A stretch of DNA of 64,000 nucleotides from an uncultured Lachnospiraceae bacterium (GCA_944381505.1 CALWLK010000011.1:40245-104244), one strand, 5' to 3'; counted from the stretch's first letter, positions 1 to 8,481 are shown. The notes: generated from the letters alone by a model not told the origin. Translations and numbers: made by a program.

Positions 1-461
1 AGGCTTACCGGCTGCCCCTCTCCCGCATAATCAAAGATTGCCTCCGGATATGCTCCCATGTTGACGCCGTCCTCGTCCGCCATATCCACAAAGGTGACAA
101 AACCTCTCTCAAAGCTGTAACCGTTATTAAAGGCTTCAACATAGTCGGGCGTACTTCCTAATGACTTCTCTGCCTCAATGGCTGTCTTCGTGGCTGTCTC
201 AAATGCCTCGTTCAAATAAGTGCTTGATGACAGAGATGCTATTCCGCTCCCTGCTATAGCCGTTATCCCGCCTACCGCAAGTGCTGCAGCCATTAAAAGG
301 CCTATCTTTTTTCCCTTTGATATACTCATTATTTTTCTCCTTTCTTCCGTCCTTAAGAGAATCTCTGAAAACAGCTTTTCACTTTCCAAGGCTTCAAGGC
401 CTATATTTTCCGCCGCATCCTTTATATATTTTCCAAGTCTGTCATCTGACGTACTCATCAT
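1..461 (-). CDS. Membrane protein, likely anti-sigma partner of the upstream ECF sigma factor (3' end outside window)
   Basis: An open frame starts at ATG 461-459, with a single base between it and the TAA of the sigma-factor gene, and runs off the window at base 1 (153 codons seen). About 45 polar residues at the N-terminus (DDRLGKYIKDAAENIGLEAL) are followed by a single hydrophobic segment around residues 50-72, then a longer outward region. A gene this tightly coupled downstream of an ECF sigma gene, with a soluble N-terminus and one membrane span, is the standard arrangement of a membrane anti-sigma factor. That role is inferred from context; I recognise no named anti-sigma domain. A second ATG immediately follows (458-456). 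The GGAGGGGAGG before the start lies within the end of the sigma gene, which suggests translational coupling. Confidence 0.6.
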   Translation of the reverse strand, partial: MMSTSDDRLGKYIKDAAENIGLEALESEKLFSEILLRTEERRKIMSISKGKKIGLLMAAALAVGGITAIAGSGIASLSSSTYLNEAFETATKTAIEAEKSLGSTPDYVEAFNNGYSFERGFVTFVDMADEDGVNMGAYPEAIFDYAGEGQPVS

Positions 462-462
462 A

Positions 463-1047
463 TTAGAGCCTCCCCTCCTTAAAATCTCCCAGCTTTTCAA
501 AAAGTATCTTTCTTGACTTGTAAAGCCTTGATTTTACTGTTCCCTCAAAACAGCCTGTCGCCTCCGCTATCTCCTTTATGGAATAGTCCTTATAATAATA
601 TAATACCGTGGCCGTCCTAAGCTTTTTCGGCAGCGAACGCACCGCCTCAAGCACTTCCCTGTATTCTATGCTTTCAATAGCTTTATCCTGCGGAGAAACG
701 ACATTTTTATCTTCCATAAGCCTCTCATTTTTCACTTCAGCTTCTGTATCCTCTGCAATCCCCTCCAGTGAAGCTTCTTTTCTTTTTCCCTTAAGAGCCT
801 TAACAGCCTTTCGCACGAGTATCCTCATAGCCCATTTCTCAAACCTCTCCGGCTCCTTGAGCTCTTTTCTGTGAAGATATATCGTCACAAAAGTCTCCTG
901 CATTATATCTTCGCTGTCAGCCTTATTTCCGGAAATCAGGTAAGCCACACGATAGAGATCCATATGAAATTGCCTATATACTGTCTCAAATGCTCTGTCA
1001 TCACCCTCGAGCATTGCCTTTATCATGTCTCTGTCCGTATATGCCAT
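463..1047 (-). CDS. ECF-type RNA polymerase sigma factor (sigma-70 family)
   Basis: A 194-residue protein of the usual ECF size. Region sigma-2 (about residues 18-90) holds the core-binding/-10 motif SEDIMQETFVTIY. Region sigma-4 (about 125-185) ends in the helix-turn-helix YSIKEIAEATGCFEGTVKSR. Region 3 is absent, as in all ECF factors, so it should direct RNA polymerase to a small set of promoters with its own -35/-10 pair. The start ATG is preceded by AAAGGAAG. The next gene downstream is a membrane protein that probably holds this sigma inactive. A promoter-like pair (GAACCG-N15-CCTCTT) lies about 35 bp upstream and may be its own target. The inducing signal is not visible. Confidence 0.9.
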   Translation of the reverse strand: MAYTDRDMIKAMLEGDDRAFETVYRQFHMDLYRVAYLISGNKADSEDIMQETFVTIYLHRKELKEPERFEKWAMRILVRKAVKALKGKRKEASLEGIAEDTEAEVKNERLMEDKNVVSPQDKAIESIEYREVLEAVRSLPKKLRTATVLYYYKDYSIKEIAEATGCFEGTVKSRLYKSRKILFEKLGDFKEGRL

Positions 1048-1078
1048 ACTCCGCTTCCTTTCGATGCATCTGTTATAT

Positions 1079-1106
1079 AAGAGGCTTTATCTCAAGGATC
1101 GGTTCA
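1079..1106 (-). promoter_or_regulatory. Candidate ECF-type promoter of the sigma gene
   Basis: On the minus strand TGAACCG (1106-1100), a 15-base gap and CCTCTT (1084-1079) lie about 35 bases before the sigma start. The geometry equals the AAAACCT-N15-CGTCTT blocks found elsewhere in the window, but both hexamers differ, as expected if this sigma reads its own promoter. It is inferred by pattern only. Confidence 0.4.
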
Positions 1107-1144
1107 CGAAAAATAAAAATTTTCTTTTTATCCGAATATTTTTC

Positions 1145-2704
1145 TTATATTTCCACCGTCTTGTTGCTTATATTTTTTGCAAACTCCTCATCATGTTCTA
1201 TAAAAATCATTGTCATCCCTGTTCCCCTTATCATATTTTCAAGCTGTATCCTCGAAAAGATATCAACATAGTTTAATGGCTCATCCCAGATATAAAGATG
1301 CGCTCTCTCGCACAGACTCTTTGCGAGCATCACCTTCTTTTTCTGCCCGCTTGAGAGTTCCCTCATATCTCTTGTAAGCTCATCTCTGTCGAAATCAAGC
1401 TTTCTTAAGACAGAGAAGAAAAGCGTCCTGTCAATGTCGGTCCCTTCTATGAAGGCTTCGGGAAGGCCACACATAAGCTCTGTATCCTGAGGAACATAGG
1501 ATATCTTCAGAGCCTGCGCCACATAAAGCTCTCCCGAAATAAGCAGGGGCTCCGAGGCCGCGCTTACATCAATAATATTTTTTGAGGAGCTTTCTCCCAA
1601 TATAAGACGAATGATCGATGATTTCCCTGAACCGTTTCTTCCCCTGATAACGAGCTTGTCCCCTCTCTCAACGGAAAAGCTCAGTTTGCGGACTACGGGA
1701 GTCTCGCATGTCCCTCCCTTCATCCCCGAATATCCGATATCCGCCTCCTTAAACTCCAACAGCCTTTCCTTATGGAAGGTGAGAGGCATGAGCTTAAGCT
1801 CCTCATAGGTCTCGATATTTTTGAGAAGTCCCTTTTTATCTTCAATCGCTTTAAGCTTCCTTGCCTCTATATTCTTTGCTCTCTTCATGGCCTTAGCCGC
1901 CATGTGGCCTATATGTCCCTTGTCCGCCTTTACTCCGGATATGCGATTGCCTGTCTTTGTCTTCTCTACCCTATCGGACCAGCCGGCGGCTCGTCCCGCG
2001 CTGTCGGAAAGCCTTTTTATCTCGCTTTTAAGCCGCATATTTTCCAGAGCCTCCGACTCGTCTCTCGCCGATTTATCAGCATACCATGAGTCGAAATTCC
2101 CCTTTACTATCTCTATATCCTGTGGATTTATGCTCATAACATGATCAATGCAGGTGTTCAGGAAGCGCCTGTCATGGGAGACAAGGATAAAGCCCCTCTT
2201 TTTTTTAAGGTATCCTCCCAAAAGCCTTCTGCCCTCAATGTCCAAATGGTTCGTGGGCTCGTCTATGAGAAGGAAATTGTTCTCCTTTGAAAAAAGAGCC
2301 GCAAGCATTACCCTTGTCTGTTCCCCCTTGCTGAGAGTGTCAAAGCTCCTCTCCAATATCCCGGTATCCATGGATAGCTGTGAAAGCTCCACACAAACCC
2401 GCCAATACTCCAAGCCCTCGCATGAGGTATCCAAAAGCTCCCACACCTTCTTATTTGTCCCGGCGTCCCCAACATCAAAGGGGAAATACTCAAAGGGCTC
2501 CGAGGAGACTATATTCCCTCTGTATACGGAACCTTCGGAGAGCCTTCCTGACAACAGTTTTAAAAGGGTGGTCTTTCCCCTTCCGTTCCTTCCTATAAGA
2601 CCTGTCCTCCAATCAGTATCCAAGCTGAAGCTTACATTTTCAAATATATTTTCATACCCGCCCTCATAGGCGAAGGTCAAATTGCTTATCTTTATCTCAG
2701 ACAT
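1145..2704 (-). CDS. ABC-F ribosome-protection protein, Lsa/Vga-like
   Basis: A 519-residue protein with two ATP-binding cassettes and no membrane segments, the mark of ABC-F translation factors. NBD1 has Walker A GRNGRGKTT (residues 38-46), signature LSKGEQ and Walker B FLLIDEPTNHLD. NBD2 has GRNGSGKSS, signature LSSGQKKKVMLAKSL and LYIWDEPLNYVD. The opening (ISNLTFAYEGGYENIFENVS) and the length fit the Lsa family, which displaces lincosamide, pleuromutilin and streptogramin A drugs from the ribosome. Resistance is known for the family and is inferred here. The degenerate NBD2 Walker B (NYVD in place of NHLD) is a variant of the usual motif. The 180-base leader carries a promoter, a tiny leader ORF and a terminator, which points to antibiotic-inducible attenuation. 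Start ATG follows GAAGGAG. Confidence 0.85.
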   Translation of the reverse strand: MSEIKISNLTFAYEGGYENIFENVSFSLDTDWRTGLIGRNGRGKTTLLKLLSGRLSEGSVYRGNIVSSEPFEYFPFDVGDAGTNKKVWELLDTSCEGLEYWRVCVELSQLSMDTGILERSFDTLSKGEQTRVMLAALFSKENNFLLIDEPTNHLDIEGRRLLGGYLKKKRGFILVSHDRRFLNTCIDHVMSINPQDIEIVKGNFDSWYADKSARDESEALENMRLKSEIKRLSDSAGRAAGWSDRVEKTKTGNRISGVKADKGHIGHMAAKAMKRAKNIEARKLKAIEDKKGLLKNIETYEELKLMPLTFHKERLLEFKEADIGYSGMKGGTCETPVVRKLSFSVERGDKLVIRGRNGSGKSSIIRLILGESSSKNIIDVSAASEPLLISGELYVAQALKISYVPQDTELMCGLPEAFIEGTDIDRTLFFSVLRKLDFDRDELTRDMRELSSGQKKKVMLAKSLCERAHLYIWDEPLNYVDIFSRIQLENMIRGTGMTMIFIEHDEEFAKNISNKTVEI

Positions 2705-2744
2705 GGTTTTCTCCTTCTGTTTTTCAAAATTTAAAGCACGTAAA

Positions 2745-2768
2745 AAGGTGCGGAAATATCCACACCTT
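2745..2768 (-). terminator. Intrinsic terminator inside the ABC-F leader (attenuator)
   Basis: On the minus strand a 10-bp stem, AAGGTGTGGA pairing with TCCGCACCTT (one U-G wobble) around the loop TATT, is followed at once by a run of five T (2746-2742). It sits about 40 bases before the ABC-F start and after the promoter, so it would stop transcription before the gene unless another fold forms. Confidence 0.75.
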
Positions 2769-2821
2769 GAATATCTGATATATCGAATGCTTATTTTCCG
2801 TCAATAAAAATATTCAGTTCA

Positions 2822-2845
2822 TCAAAAGAAAACTACTGTCCTCAA
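2822..2845 (-). CDS. Seven-residue leader peptide of the ABC-F gene
   Basis: TTG start (2845-2843) with AGAGG nine bases upstream, coding MRTVVFF then TGA. It lies between the leader promoter and the leader terminator. Ribosome stalling on such short leader ORFs controls erm, cat and several ABC-F genes in Firmicutes. Function here is inferred from position; the TTG start and the tiny size keep confidence moderate. Confidence 0.5.
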   Translation of the reverse strand: MRTVVFF

Positions 2846-2885
2846 TTTTTTGTACCTCTGTATAAATATTGCTTAAGCTGAAACG

Positions 2886-2913
2886 ATTATACCGGAATAT
2901 AGGATTTTTACAA
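2886..2913 (-). promoter_or_regulatory. Sigma-A promoter of the ABC-F leader transcript
   Basis: Minus strand TTGTAA (2913-2908), 16-base spacer, perfect TATAAT (2891-2886). Transcription would begin near 2879, giving a leader of about 175 bases before the ABC-F gene. Confidence 0.65.
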
Positions 2914-2928
2914 GTGCTTTTTCTTTTG

Positions 2929-3510
2929 TTAGTTTCCCATCTCCGAATTTATATCGTCCTCCGAGGCCTGCATAGCGTGAAGGGTCCTCTCCAAAAGCTC
3001 ATCAAGGCTCCAATCAAGGCGCTCGGCCCCCTCCCTTATGGTATCTCTTGAGCAGCCTGCGGCAAATCTCTTGTCCTTGAACTTCTTCTTTAAGGAGGAG
3101 AGCTCCATGTCCTTCGTGCTCTTTGAGGGGCGCATCTTGGCGGCGGCCCAAATGAGCCCCGTCAGCTCGTCCGCGGCAAAAAGCACCTTCTCCATCTCAA
3201 GCTCGGGCTCCACCTCGGAGCAGATACCGTAGCCGTGGGAGCAGACAGCGTGGATAAGTTCAGGCTCAGCCTGAGCTTCCTCAAGAAGCTCGGGAGCCTT
3301 TTTGCAGTGCTCCTCGGGATAGAGCTCGAAATCTATGTCGTGGAGTATACCTGCCACCTCCCAGAAATCCGCCTCATCTCCATGTCCCAGCTCATTTGAG
3401 TACCAAGCCATAACCTTGCCCACTGTGACGCTGTGCTGAATGTGAAAGGGCTCCTTATTATATTTTTTAAGGAGCTCTAAAGCCTCCGCTCTCTTTATGT
3501 GTGTCTGCAT
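2929..3510 (-). CDS. HD-domain metal-dependent phosphohydrolase
   Basis: A 193-residue cytoplasmic protein with the HD signature: an upstream His (HIQHSVTVG, H26), the HD pair in GILHDIDFE (H57, D58), a conserved His in AVCSHGYG and a final Asp in FAADELTGLI. These residues bind one or two metals in HD phosphohydrolases. The family is often annotated as HDIG-type hydrolase acting on nucleotides, but the substrate cannot be told from the sequence. The gene stands alone, with 69 bases to its upstream neighbour; start ATG lies shortly after AGGAGGCG. No membrane segment or second domain is seen. Confidence 0.8.
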   Translation of the reverse strand: MQTHIKRAEALELLKKYNKEPFHIQHSVTVGKVMAWYSNELGHGDEADFWEVAGILHDIDFELYPEEHCKKAPELLEEAQAEPELIHAVCSHGYGICSEVEPELEMEKVLFAADELTGLIWAAAKMRPSKSTKDMELSSLKKKFKDKRFAAGCSRDTIREGAERLDWSLDELLERTLHAMQASEDDINSEMGN

Positions 3511-3579
3511 TTTTTACGCCTCCTGAAATCAACTTTATCTATAAACAAATATTTACCGCATTTAAATTTTTTTGCAGGA

Positions 3580-4140
3580 TCAGCCCTGAGTCCTCCTGTA
3601 TAAGAGGGGCTCGTCGTAGCCGAAGGTACGCTTTCCGTTCACCTCTATGATCTCCGAGACCTCAAGGACCTCCTTTGAAAATCTCTCAAACAGAGTAAAC
3701 TTCATCACAGGGCTGAACATGCTGACGCTTCCTCCCTCCCATACTCCGTCCTTGAACTCATATAAGGCGGGAGTGAATTTTTCCGAAATCTTAAGTCCCT
3801 CAAAGCTTATCTCCGCCAAATTCTCATAGGTGAAGCTCTTTTTGTCATAGCCCTCAGGTATCTCATAGGAGGTGAGCTTTACTTTTCCCTCCTCCTCGGT
3901 AAAGAGGAAAAGGTGGGGCATGGCGTTTGTGTTTTCTCCTACAGTGTAATAGCTCTCCTCAAGGACGAAGGCTCCGCAAAAGCCCGCAGGAAGATCCCTT
4001 ATCCTGTCATTTATGACTGTGTTTACATGTCTTGCAAGGGGAAACCTCTCCGCCCCCTTCTTTTTCATCTCCTCATACTGCTCCCTGTTGTCAAAGCTTC
4101 CGCAAAGTATATCCGTAAATCCTGTTAACCTGTCTGTCAT
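3580..4140 (-). CDS. Uncharacterised protein, possible CpcT/CpeT-like fold
   Basis: A 186-residue soluble protein I do not recognise firmly. The order of features (FDNREQYEEM near residue 16, then RHVNTVINDRIRDLP, then GAFVLEESYYTVGENTNAMP and HLFLFTEE) recalls the CpcT/CpeT lyase fold, which also occurs in non-photosynthetic bacteria with unknown roles. This is a weak visual resemblance. There is no signal peptide and no obvious catalytic motif. It lies between the HD hydrolase and the first wall-binding transglutaminase-like protein, same strand, with no tight coupling to either. The start ATG follows AAAGGAAAGCGCT. Confidence 0.6.
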   Translation of the reverse strand: MTDRLTGFTDILCGSFDNREQYEEMKKKGAERFPLARHVNTVINDRIRDLPAGFCGAFVLEESYYTVGENTNAMPHLFLFTEEEGKVKLTSYEIPEGYDKKSFTYENLAEISFEGLKISEKFTPALYEFKDGVWEGGSVSMFSPVMKFTLFERFSKEVLEVSEIIEVNGKRTFGYDEPLLYRRTQG

Positions 4141-4232
4141 AGCGCTTTCCTTTCTTTTCTGCCTGATGAGAATATAGAGGCCGCAGAGCAGCCTCTATAA
4201 CTGTAGCTGAAATATTATAGCACTATCCCTAC

Positions 4233-5849
4233 TCAATCTTCAAGAGAGAGGGCGTCCTCCTCAAGGTAGCTGACCTCAAAGGTCAGGATATTATACTTCT
4301 TTTGTCTTCCATCCACATATCTGAATTTCTTCTCCACCTTGAGACTGCATGAATCAACTCCGTCACATCTCTCCACCCTCTGTATAGTGGATTTCTCATT
4401 AATACCGCTTGCCAGGTCAAAGAGTATGACAAAGCTCTCTCTCCTCTCCTCGCACATATCGGGAATAATGTCGTGAATCTCATAGTCCCTCGTGGCGACT
4501 ATGGCGCCGTCATCCACATAGCTCTGATAAATGTCGTCGTACTTTTCCACTTCCGCGTTGAAATCCGCCTCCTCGGCGTCCTCCACCTCGCTGCTTCCAA
4601 GAGTCTTTCCCGTGTTCAAATAATATCTCACAGAGTCGCTTCCGTATTTCCGGCTGTTGCACTTTATGGAATCAGGGCTCCAGGTCTCATGAGACCTTTC
4701 CTTCCTTATCTCGCTGTCGGTGAGATTTATATATTTATTCCTCAGGTTTCCGAAGCCGTAGCCATTATTTCCCAGAGGGTCCTCGAAGGTCACGTCCACA
4801 TGATACCAGTCTCCGTCTATCTTTACTATATTCCATGCATGAAAGTCATTGTACACGTATCTCACGTCAAGTCCGCAGGCCTTTGCTGTCTGCAAAAAGG
4901 CATCCGCATATCCTGCACACTGGGCCTCGCCGTTTACTATGCAGCTGTAGGCTGTGGCACATTCCCATCCGTCCTCCGACCGGTATTTACAGTTTTCAAC
5001 AAGCCACTCTACTATCTTTATCTCCTTGGCAAGATCGCTCATGTCATCCGTAATATACTCATCTATGAAATCCGAGATGGCATCCTCCACATCCGCCCTC
5101 TCATCAGCGCTCATCATGCCGTAGTTTCCCGTGCGGGCGTCATTTGCGGCATGGGAAACAGAGCGGTCCGACGAGTAGGAGCTTCCGGAGTGGCCTGAGC
5201 CGCCCCCGCCCGAATTCGTGTCCTCATTGTCAATGTATACTTCGGTCATGTTATTCCCGTCAGGGCCTGCCCCGTTTTCAGTGCCTACAGGGTTCCCCTC
5301 CATGTCAAAGGTCTGCGTCGATGAGATGCCTCTCCCGGCCTCATAGTATTGATTTCCGGAGGCATCCACCCATGCTCCCGAGGCGTCCACAGTATAGCCG
5401 TCAGGTGTTGTCACGGACACAGCCATGGCTCCTCCGTCAGCAGGATCAAGATAATAGCATTTTCCGTCTATCCACTGCCAGCCCGTGAGCATAGCCCCTC
5501 TCGGTCCGCCTACTCTGGTGTCAAGGAAATACCACTTGCCGTCTTTAAGGAGCCAGCCTGTCTTCATGGAGCCTTGGGGCGCCCCCTCCTCGGGCTGCAG
5601 ATAATACCACCTGCCCCCGTCGTTTATATCCTGAAACCACCCGGTAAGCATGAGCCCGTTTTCGTCGGTGCGGTAATAAGTTCCGCCGTCGTCTATCCAT
5701 GAGGACAGAGTATAACCCCCGTCATAGTTGAGATATTTCCAGCCACCGCCTACGACTACCCAAAATCCCGAGGCCGCCAAAGCCTCCCCCGCCATGACGG
5801 CTGATATAAGAAGTGACGCTGCCACTGCAGTCATTCTCTTTCTCTTCAT
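4233..5849 (-). CDS. Secreted wall-binding protein with transglutaminase-like domain (copy 1)
   Basis: A signal peptide (residues 1-26, cut near ALAAS) is followed by four or five aromatic/Gly wall-binding repeats (about 30-165; motifs GRWYYLQPEEG, GKWYFLDTR, GKCYYLDPADGG), then a Gly/Ser linker and a transglutaminase-like domain (about 235-365). The triad is visible: Cys311 in GEAQCAGYA, His337 in FHAWN and Asp352 in YHVDVTFED. The repeats should hold the protein on wall polymers. The transglutaminase-like core may be a cysteine protease or crosslinking enzyme of the envelope. The C-terminal 175 residues are not recognised and differ from the paralogue at 5937-7889. The shared first 365 residues, alignable without gaps in the catalytic part, mark a tandem duplication. 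Confidence 0.85.
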   Translation of the reverse strand: MKRKRMTAVAASLLISAVMAGEALAASGFWVVVGGGWKYLNYDGGYTLSSWIDDGGTYYRTDENGLMLTGWFQDINDGGRWYYLQPEEGAPQGSMKTGWLLKDGKWYFLDTRVGGPRGAMLTGWQWIDGKCYYLDPADGGAMAVSVTTPDGYTVDASGAWVDASGNQYYEAGRGISSTQTFDMEGNPVGTENGAGPDGNNMTEVYIDNEDTNSGGGGSGHSGSSYSSDRSVSHAANDARTGNYGMMSADERADVEDAISDFIDEYITDDMSDLAKEIKIVEWLVENCKYRSEDGWECATAYSCIVNGEAQCAGYADAFLQTAKACGLDVRYVYNDFHAWNIVKIDGDWYHVDVTFEDPLGNNGYGFGNLRNKYINLTDSEIRKERSHETWSPDSIKCNSRKYGSDSVRYYLNTGKTLGSSEVEDAEEADFNAEVEKYDDIYQSYVDDGAIVATRDYEIHDIIPDMCEERRESFVILFDLASGINEKSTIQRVERCDGVDSCSLKVEKKFRYVDGRQKKYNILTFEVSYLEEDALSLED

Positions 5850-5936
5850 TATGCAGACCTCCTTCGTAATTTCCCTTTTGATTTCAAAAACATCCTTTAT
5901 GCCTTAACCTTTTCAGCTTCTGATGAGAGCCCTGTT

Positions 5937-7889
5937 TCAGGCTTCCTCCGATTCAGTATCCTCTTTTGTATCCTCCGAGATCTTTTCCTCCTCGGATACC
6001 TCCGCAGCCTTTCTGCTCTCTTTTTTCTGAACCGTTATGTCAAGCTCTATATCTCCCTCCTGAAGCATTATAACTGTCAGCCCTGTATACTGAGCCTTTC
6101 CCTTGAGCACCTCACAGTTATCTGCCGCAGGATATATCTGCTGATATCCCTCGGGTATCTCTGCGGATATAGTCTCTCTGTTCTCCGCCTTGCCCTCCTG
6201 AGTCTCTATGATCTCATCTGTCTCGCTGTCTATAAAATTAAAGCAGTAATCGTATTTTTTGCCTTTACCCTCGGAATAGGAAAGTCTTCCGTCACCCTGT
6301 CCGTACATCCTCTTTGACGCATCCGTTCCCTTTGTGAGAAGGAAGTTGAACTCCCATCTCAATATGTCCTTATATTCTGAATTTATCTTTTGATTTACGA
6401 TCTCCTCTATCTCATCGTTAAGGTCATATATCTTAAGCGAATCCTTAGTCACCGATCCGTCGTATTTGGCGGGATATTTTACAATGACATTGTAGCTGCT
6501 CTCTCTTTTGTCTATGCGCTCCCTGAGATACTCGATAACCTCCTCTGCCGCCTCGGCGGAGCCAGTATAATCGATCACCATGTCCGCACTTTCATATATG
6601 GCGTCGGATCTCTCCTCAAAGGAGCTGTCAAGGCCTGTCTCCACCTCACCTGTCTTCATATAATTTGCCACAGCCTTGGGGCCGTACTTTACGCCGTCAG
6701 CCTTCGTGGACGTGGGGCTCCATTCGTGGTGGCTTGAGAAGGTCCTTATCTCACTGTCCTCAAGATTTATATATTCGTTTCTCAGATTTCCGAATCCGTA
6801 GTTGTTTGAGCCTATGGGATCCTCCCATGTCACATCTACATGATACCAATCTCCGTCGAGCTTTACAAGGTTCCATGCGTGCTGCTTATTGTATACATAT
6901 CTTGCCTCAAGTCCGCAAGCCTTGGCCGTCTGCAAAAAGGCGTCCGCATATCCTGAACACTGAGCCTCGCCGTTTACTATGCAACTGTAGGCCGTGCCGT
7001 TCTCCCAGTCATCTGCCTTTTGATACTCACAGTTTTCCACCAGCCACTCTATTATCTTTATCTCCTTCTCAAAGTCGCTCATTCCATCGGTGATATACTC
7101 CTCCTTGAAGTCGGCTATGGCATCCGCCACATCGGCTCTCTCGTCAGCGCTCATCTTTGAGTAGTTCCCCTGTTTAAAGTCATTTGCGGCATAGGAGACA
7201 GAGTTGTCCCTGCTCTCCGAGCTTCCCCTCCCCGACGAGCCGCTGCTGCCTGAGCCTCCTCCCGAGCCGCCGCTGCCGCCGCCTGTATAATAAAGCGTTC
7301 CCGTCTGCCCCGATATGCTTCCGCCGGGGCCTGCAGTTCTCCCTGCTATATCTACAGTCTGCGTAGATGAAATACCCTTTCCCGCCTCAAAATACTGATT
7401 TCCGGACTCATCCACCCATGCTCCCGACTCGTCCACTCTGTATCCGTCGGGAGTGGTCCTTGAAACCGCCATGGCTCCGCCGTCAGCAGGGTCAAGATAA
7501 TAGCACTTTCCGTCTATCCACTGCCAGCCCGTGAGCATTCCTCCTCTCGGCCCTCCTATCCTTGTGTCAAGGAAATACCATTTGCCGTCCTTAAGGAGCC
7601 AGCCTGTCTTCATGGAGCCTTTCGGCGCTCCCTCCTCCGGCTGCAGATAATACCATCTGCCTCCGTCCGCCATATCCTGATACCATCCTGTCATCATGAT
7701 TCCGTTTGCATCTGTCATGTAATAGCTGCCGTTGTCCTCCACCCAAGCTGACATGCTGTAGCTCCCGTCGTCTTTTAAATATCTCCAATTCGCCCCGTCG
7801 CTCACCCATGAGCCTGCAAGGGCCTGCCCTGTCGTCAGTGCCGAAAGCATAAGTGCTGTCGCCGATATCGTTATTTTTCTTTTCTTCAT
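5937..7889 (-). CDS. Secreted wall-binding protein with transglutaminase-like domain (copy 2)
   Basis: A 650-residue paralogue of the 4233-5849 gene. Signal peptide 1-25 (ALAGS), wall-binding repeats about 30-165, a longer Gly/Ser linker (about 200-228) and the same transglutaminase-like triad at identical positions (Cys311, His337, Asp352). The region after residue 400 has a new ~170-residue domain of unknown fold, then a Glu-rich C-terminal tail (ends SEEEKISEDTKEDTESEEA). The two genes are 87 bp apart on the same strand, and the small membrane-protein gene starting at 8304 lies just upstream, so all three may be read from the ECF-type promoter at 8375-8402. Probably a surface cysteine hydrolase or crosslinker; substrate unknown. 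Confidence 0.85.
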   Translation of the reverse strand: MKKRKITISATALMLSALTTGQALAGSWVSDGANWRYLKDDGSYSMSAWVEDNGSYYMTDANGIMMTGWYQDMADGGRWYYLQPEEGAPKGSMKTGWLLKDGKWYFLDTRIGGPRGGMLTGWQWIDGKCYYLDPADGGAMAVSRTTPDGYRVDESGAWVDESGNQYFEAGKGISSTQTVDIAGRTAGPGGSISGQTGTLYYTGGGSGGSGGGSGSSGSSGRGSSESRDNSVSYAANDFKQGNYSKMSADERADVADAIADFKEEYITDGMSDFEKEIKIIEWLVENCEYQKADDWENGTAYSCIVNGEAQCSGYADAFLQTAKACGLEARYVYNKQHAWNLVKLDGDWYHVDVTWEDPIGSNNYGFGNLRNEYINLEDSEIRTFSSHHEWSPTSTKADGVKYGPKAVANYMKTGEVETGLDSSFEERSDAIYESADMVIDYTGSAEAAEEVIEYLRERIDKRESSYNVIVKYPAKYDGSVTKDSLKIYDLNDEIEEIVNQKINSEYKDILRWEFNFLLTKGTDASKRMYGQGDGRLSYSEGKGKKYDYCFNFIDSETDEIIETQEGKAENRETISAEIPEGYQQIYPAADNCEVLKGKAQYTGLTVIMLQEGDIELDITVQKKESRKAAEVSEEEKISEDTKEDTESEEA

Positions 7890-7944
7890 CTCTGCTCCTC
7901 CGTTCAGATCTTACACCTTTACTTTTAGTTTTTCCTGTTTTTCA

Positions 7945-8304
7945 TCAGCTTCTTGCCGCTGCGGACCTAAGCGCATAGCTTATAAGGAGCACCGGCGTTC
8001 CTATCATTCCGCCGTAGATTATTATCATAAGCTTTACTATAACGAGTATGAGCCAGCCCACAAGGGGAAGAATGATAAATCCCGAGAGGAGACCGTCCGC
8101 TCTGCCTGCCATCCTCCATCCTGTGGGTATGCAGGATATCATATATCCCAAAAATGCCCCGGCAACTATCCCGGAAAGAGCCTCTCCCGCGCTTCCCGCG
8201 ACTATACATACTATGGGAAGTATTATGGCCCCCGCACCTATACCTATAAGTGTCCTCATTCCCAATGCCACCATCTGATTTCTGTAATAAGCCTTCATTT
8301 TCAT
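7945..8304 (-). CDS. Small integral membrane protein, unknown function
   Basis: 119 residues with three strongly hydrophobic stretches (about 15-37, 42-58 and 68-105), so nearly the whole protein is membrane-embedded. I recognise no family. The sequence is rich in Gly/Ala/Ile and short on charged catalytic residues. It is the first gene after the ECF-type promoter at 8375-8402 and is followed by the two transglutaminase-like wall proteins on the same strand, which suggests an envelope role, perhaps co-induced. The ATG at 8304 follows GGAGGAAATGAAA. A second in-frame ATG two codons later is also possible. Confidence 0.6.
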   Translation of the reverse strand: MKMKAYYRNQMVALGMRTLIGIGAGAIILPIVCIVAGSAGEALSGIVAGAFLGYMISCIPTGWRMAGRADGLLSGFIILPLVGWLILVIVKLMIIIYGGMIGTPVLLISYALRSAAARS

Positions 8305-8374
8305 TTCCTCCGTTTTCTTAAAAATTTGATTTCTTCTTTTTGATTTTTATTTGTTTTTTGCTTCTTACATACCT

Positions 8375-8402
8375 AAGACGACGGAGGTTCGCCTCAGGTT
8401 TT
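8375..8402 (-). promoter_or_regulatory. ECF-type promoter, site 1 (membrane protein/wall-protein cluster)
   Basis: Minus strand AAAACCT (8402-8396), exactly 15 bases, CGTCTT (8380-8375), with an A/T tract just upstream. The same block with the same spacing stands before the genes starting at 16255 and 19498, and a close variant before 24789. The -10 CGTC is typical of ECF promoters. Confidence 0.7.
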
Positions 8403-8451
8403 ATTTTTTTGAAAAAATTTTAAAAAAATTTTTTTAAAGCAAAAACGCATG

Positions 8452-8481
8452 CAAAAAGGCCGCCTCCCTATGGCGGCAGCC
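8452..8481 (-). terminator. Rho-independent terminator after the Sel1-repeat gene
   Basis: Minus strand GCTGCCGCC/GGCGGC stem closing on a short loop, followed by CTTTTTG. It lies about 50 bases after the end of the Sel1-repeat gene and before the ECF-type promoter of the next cluster. Confidence 0.7.
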
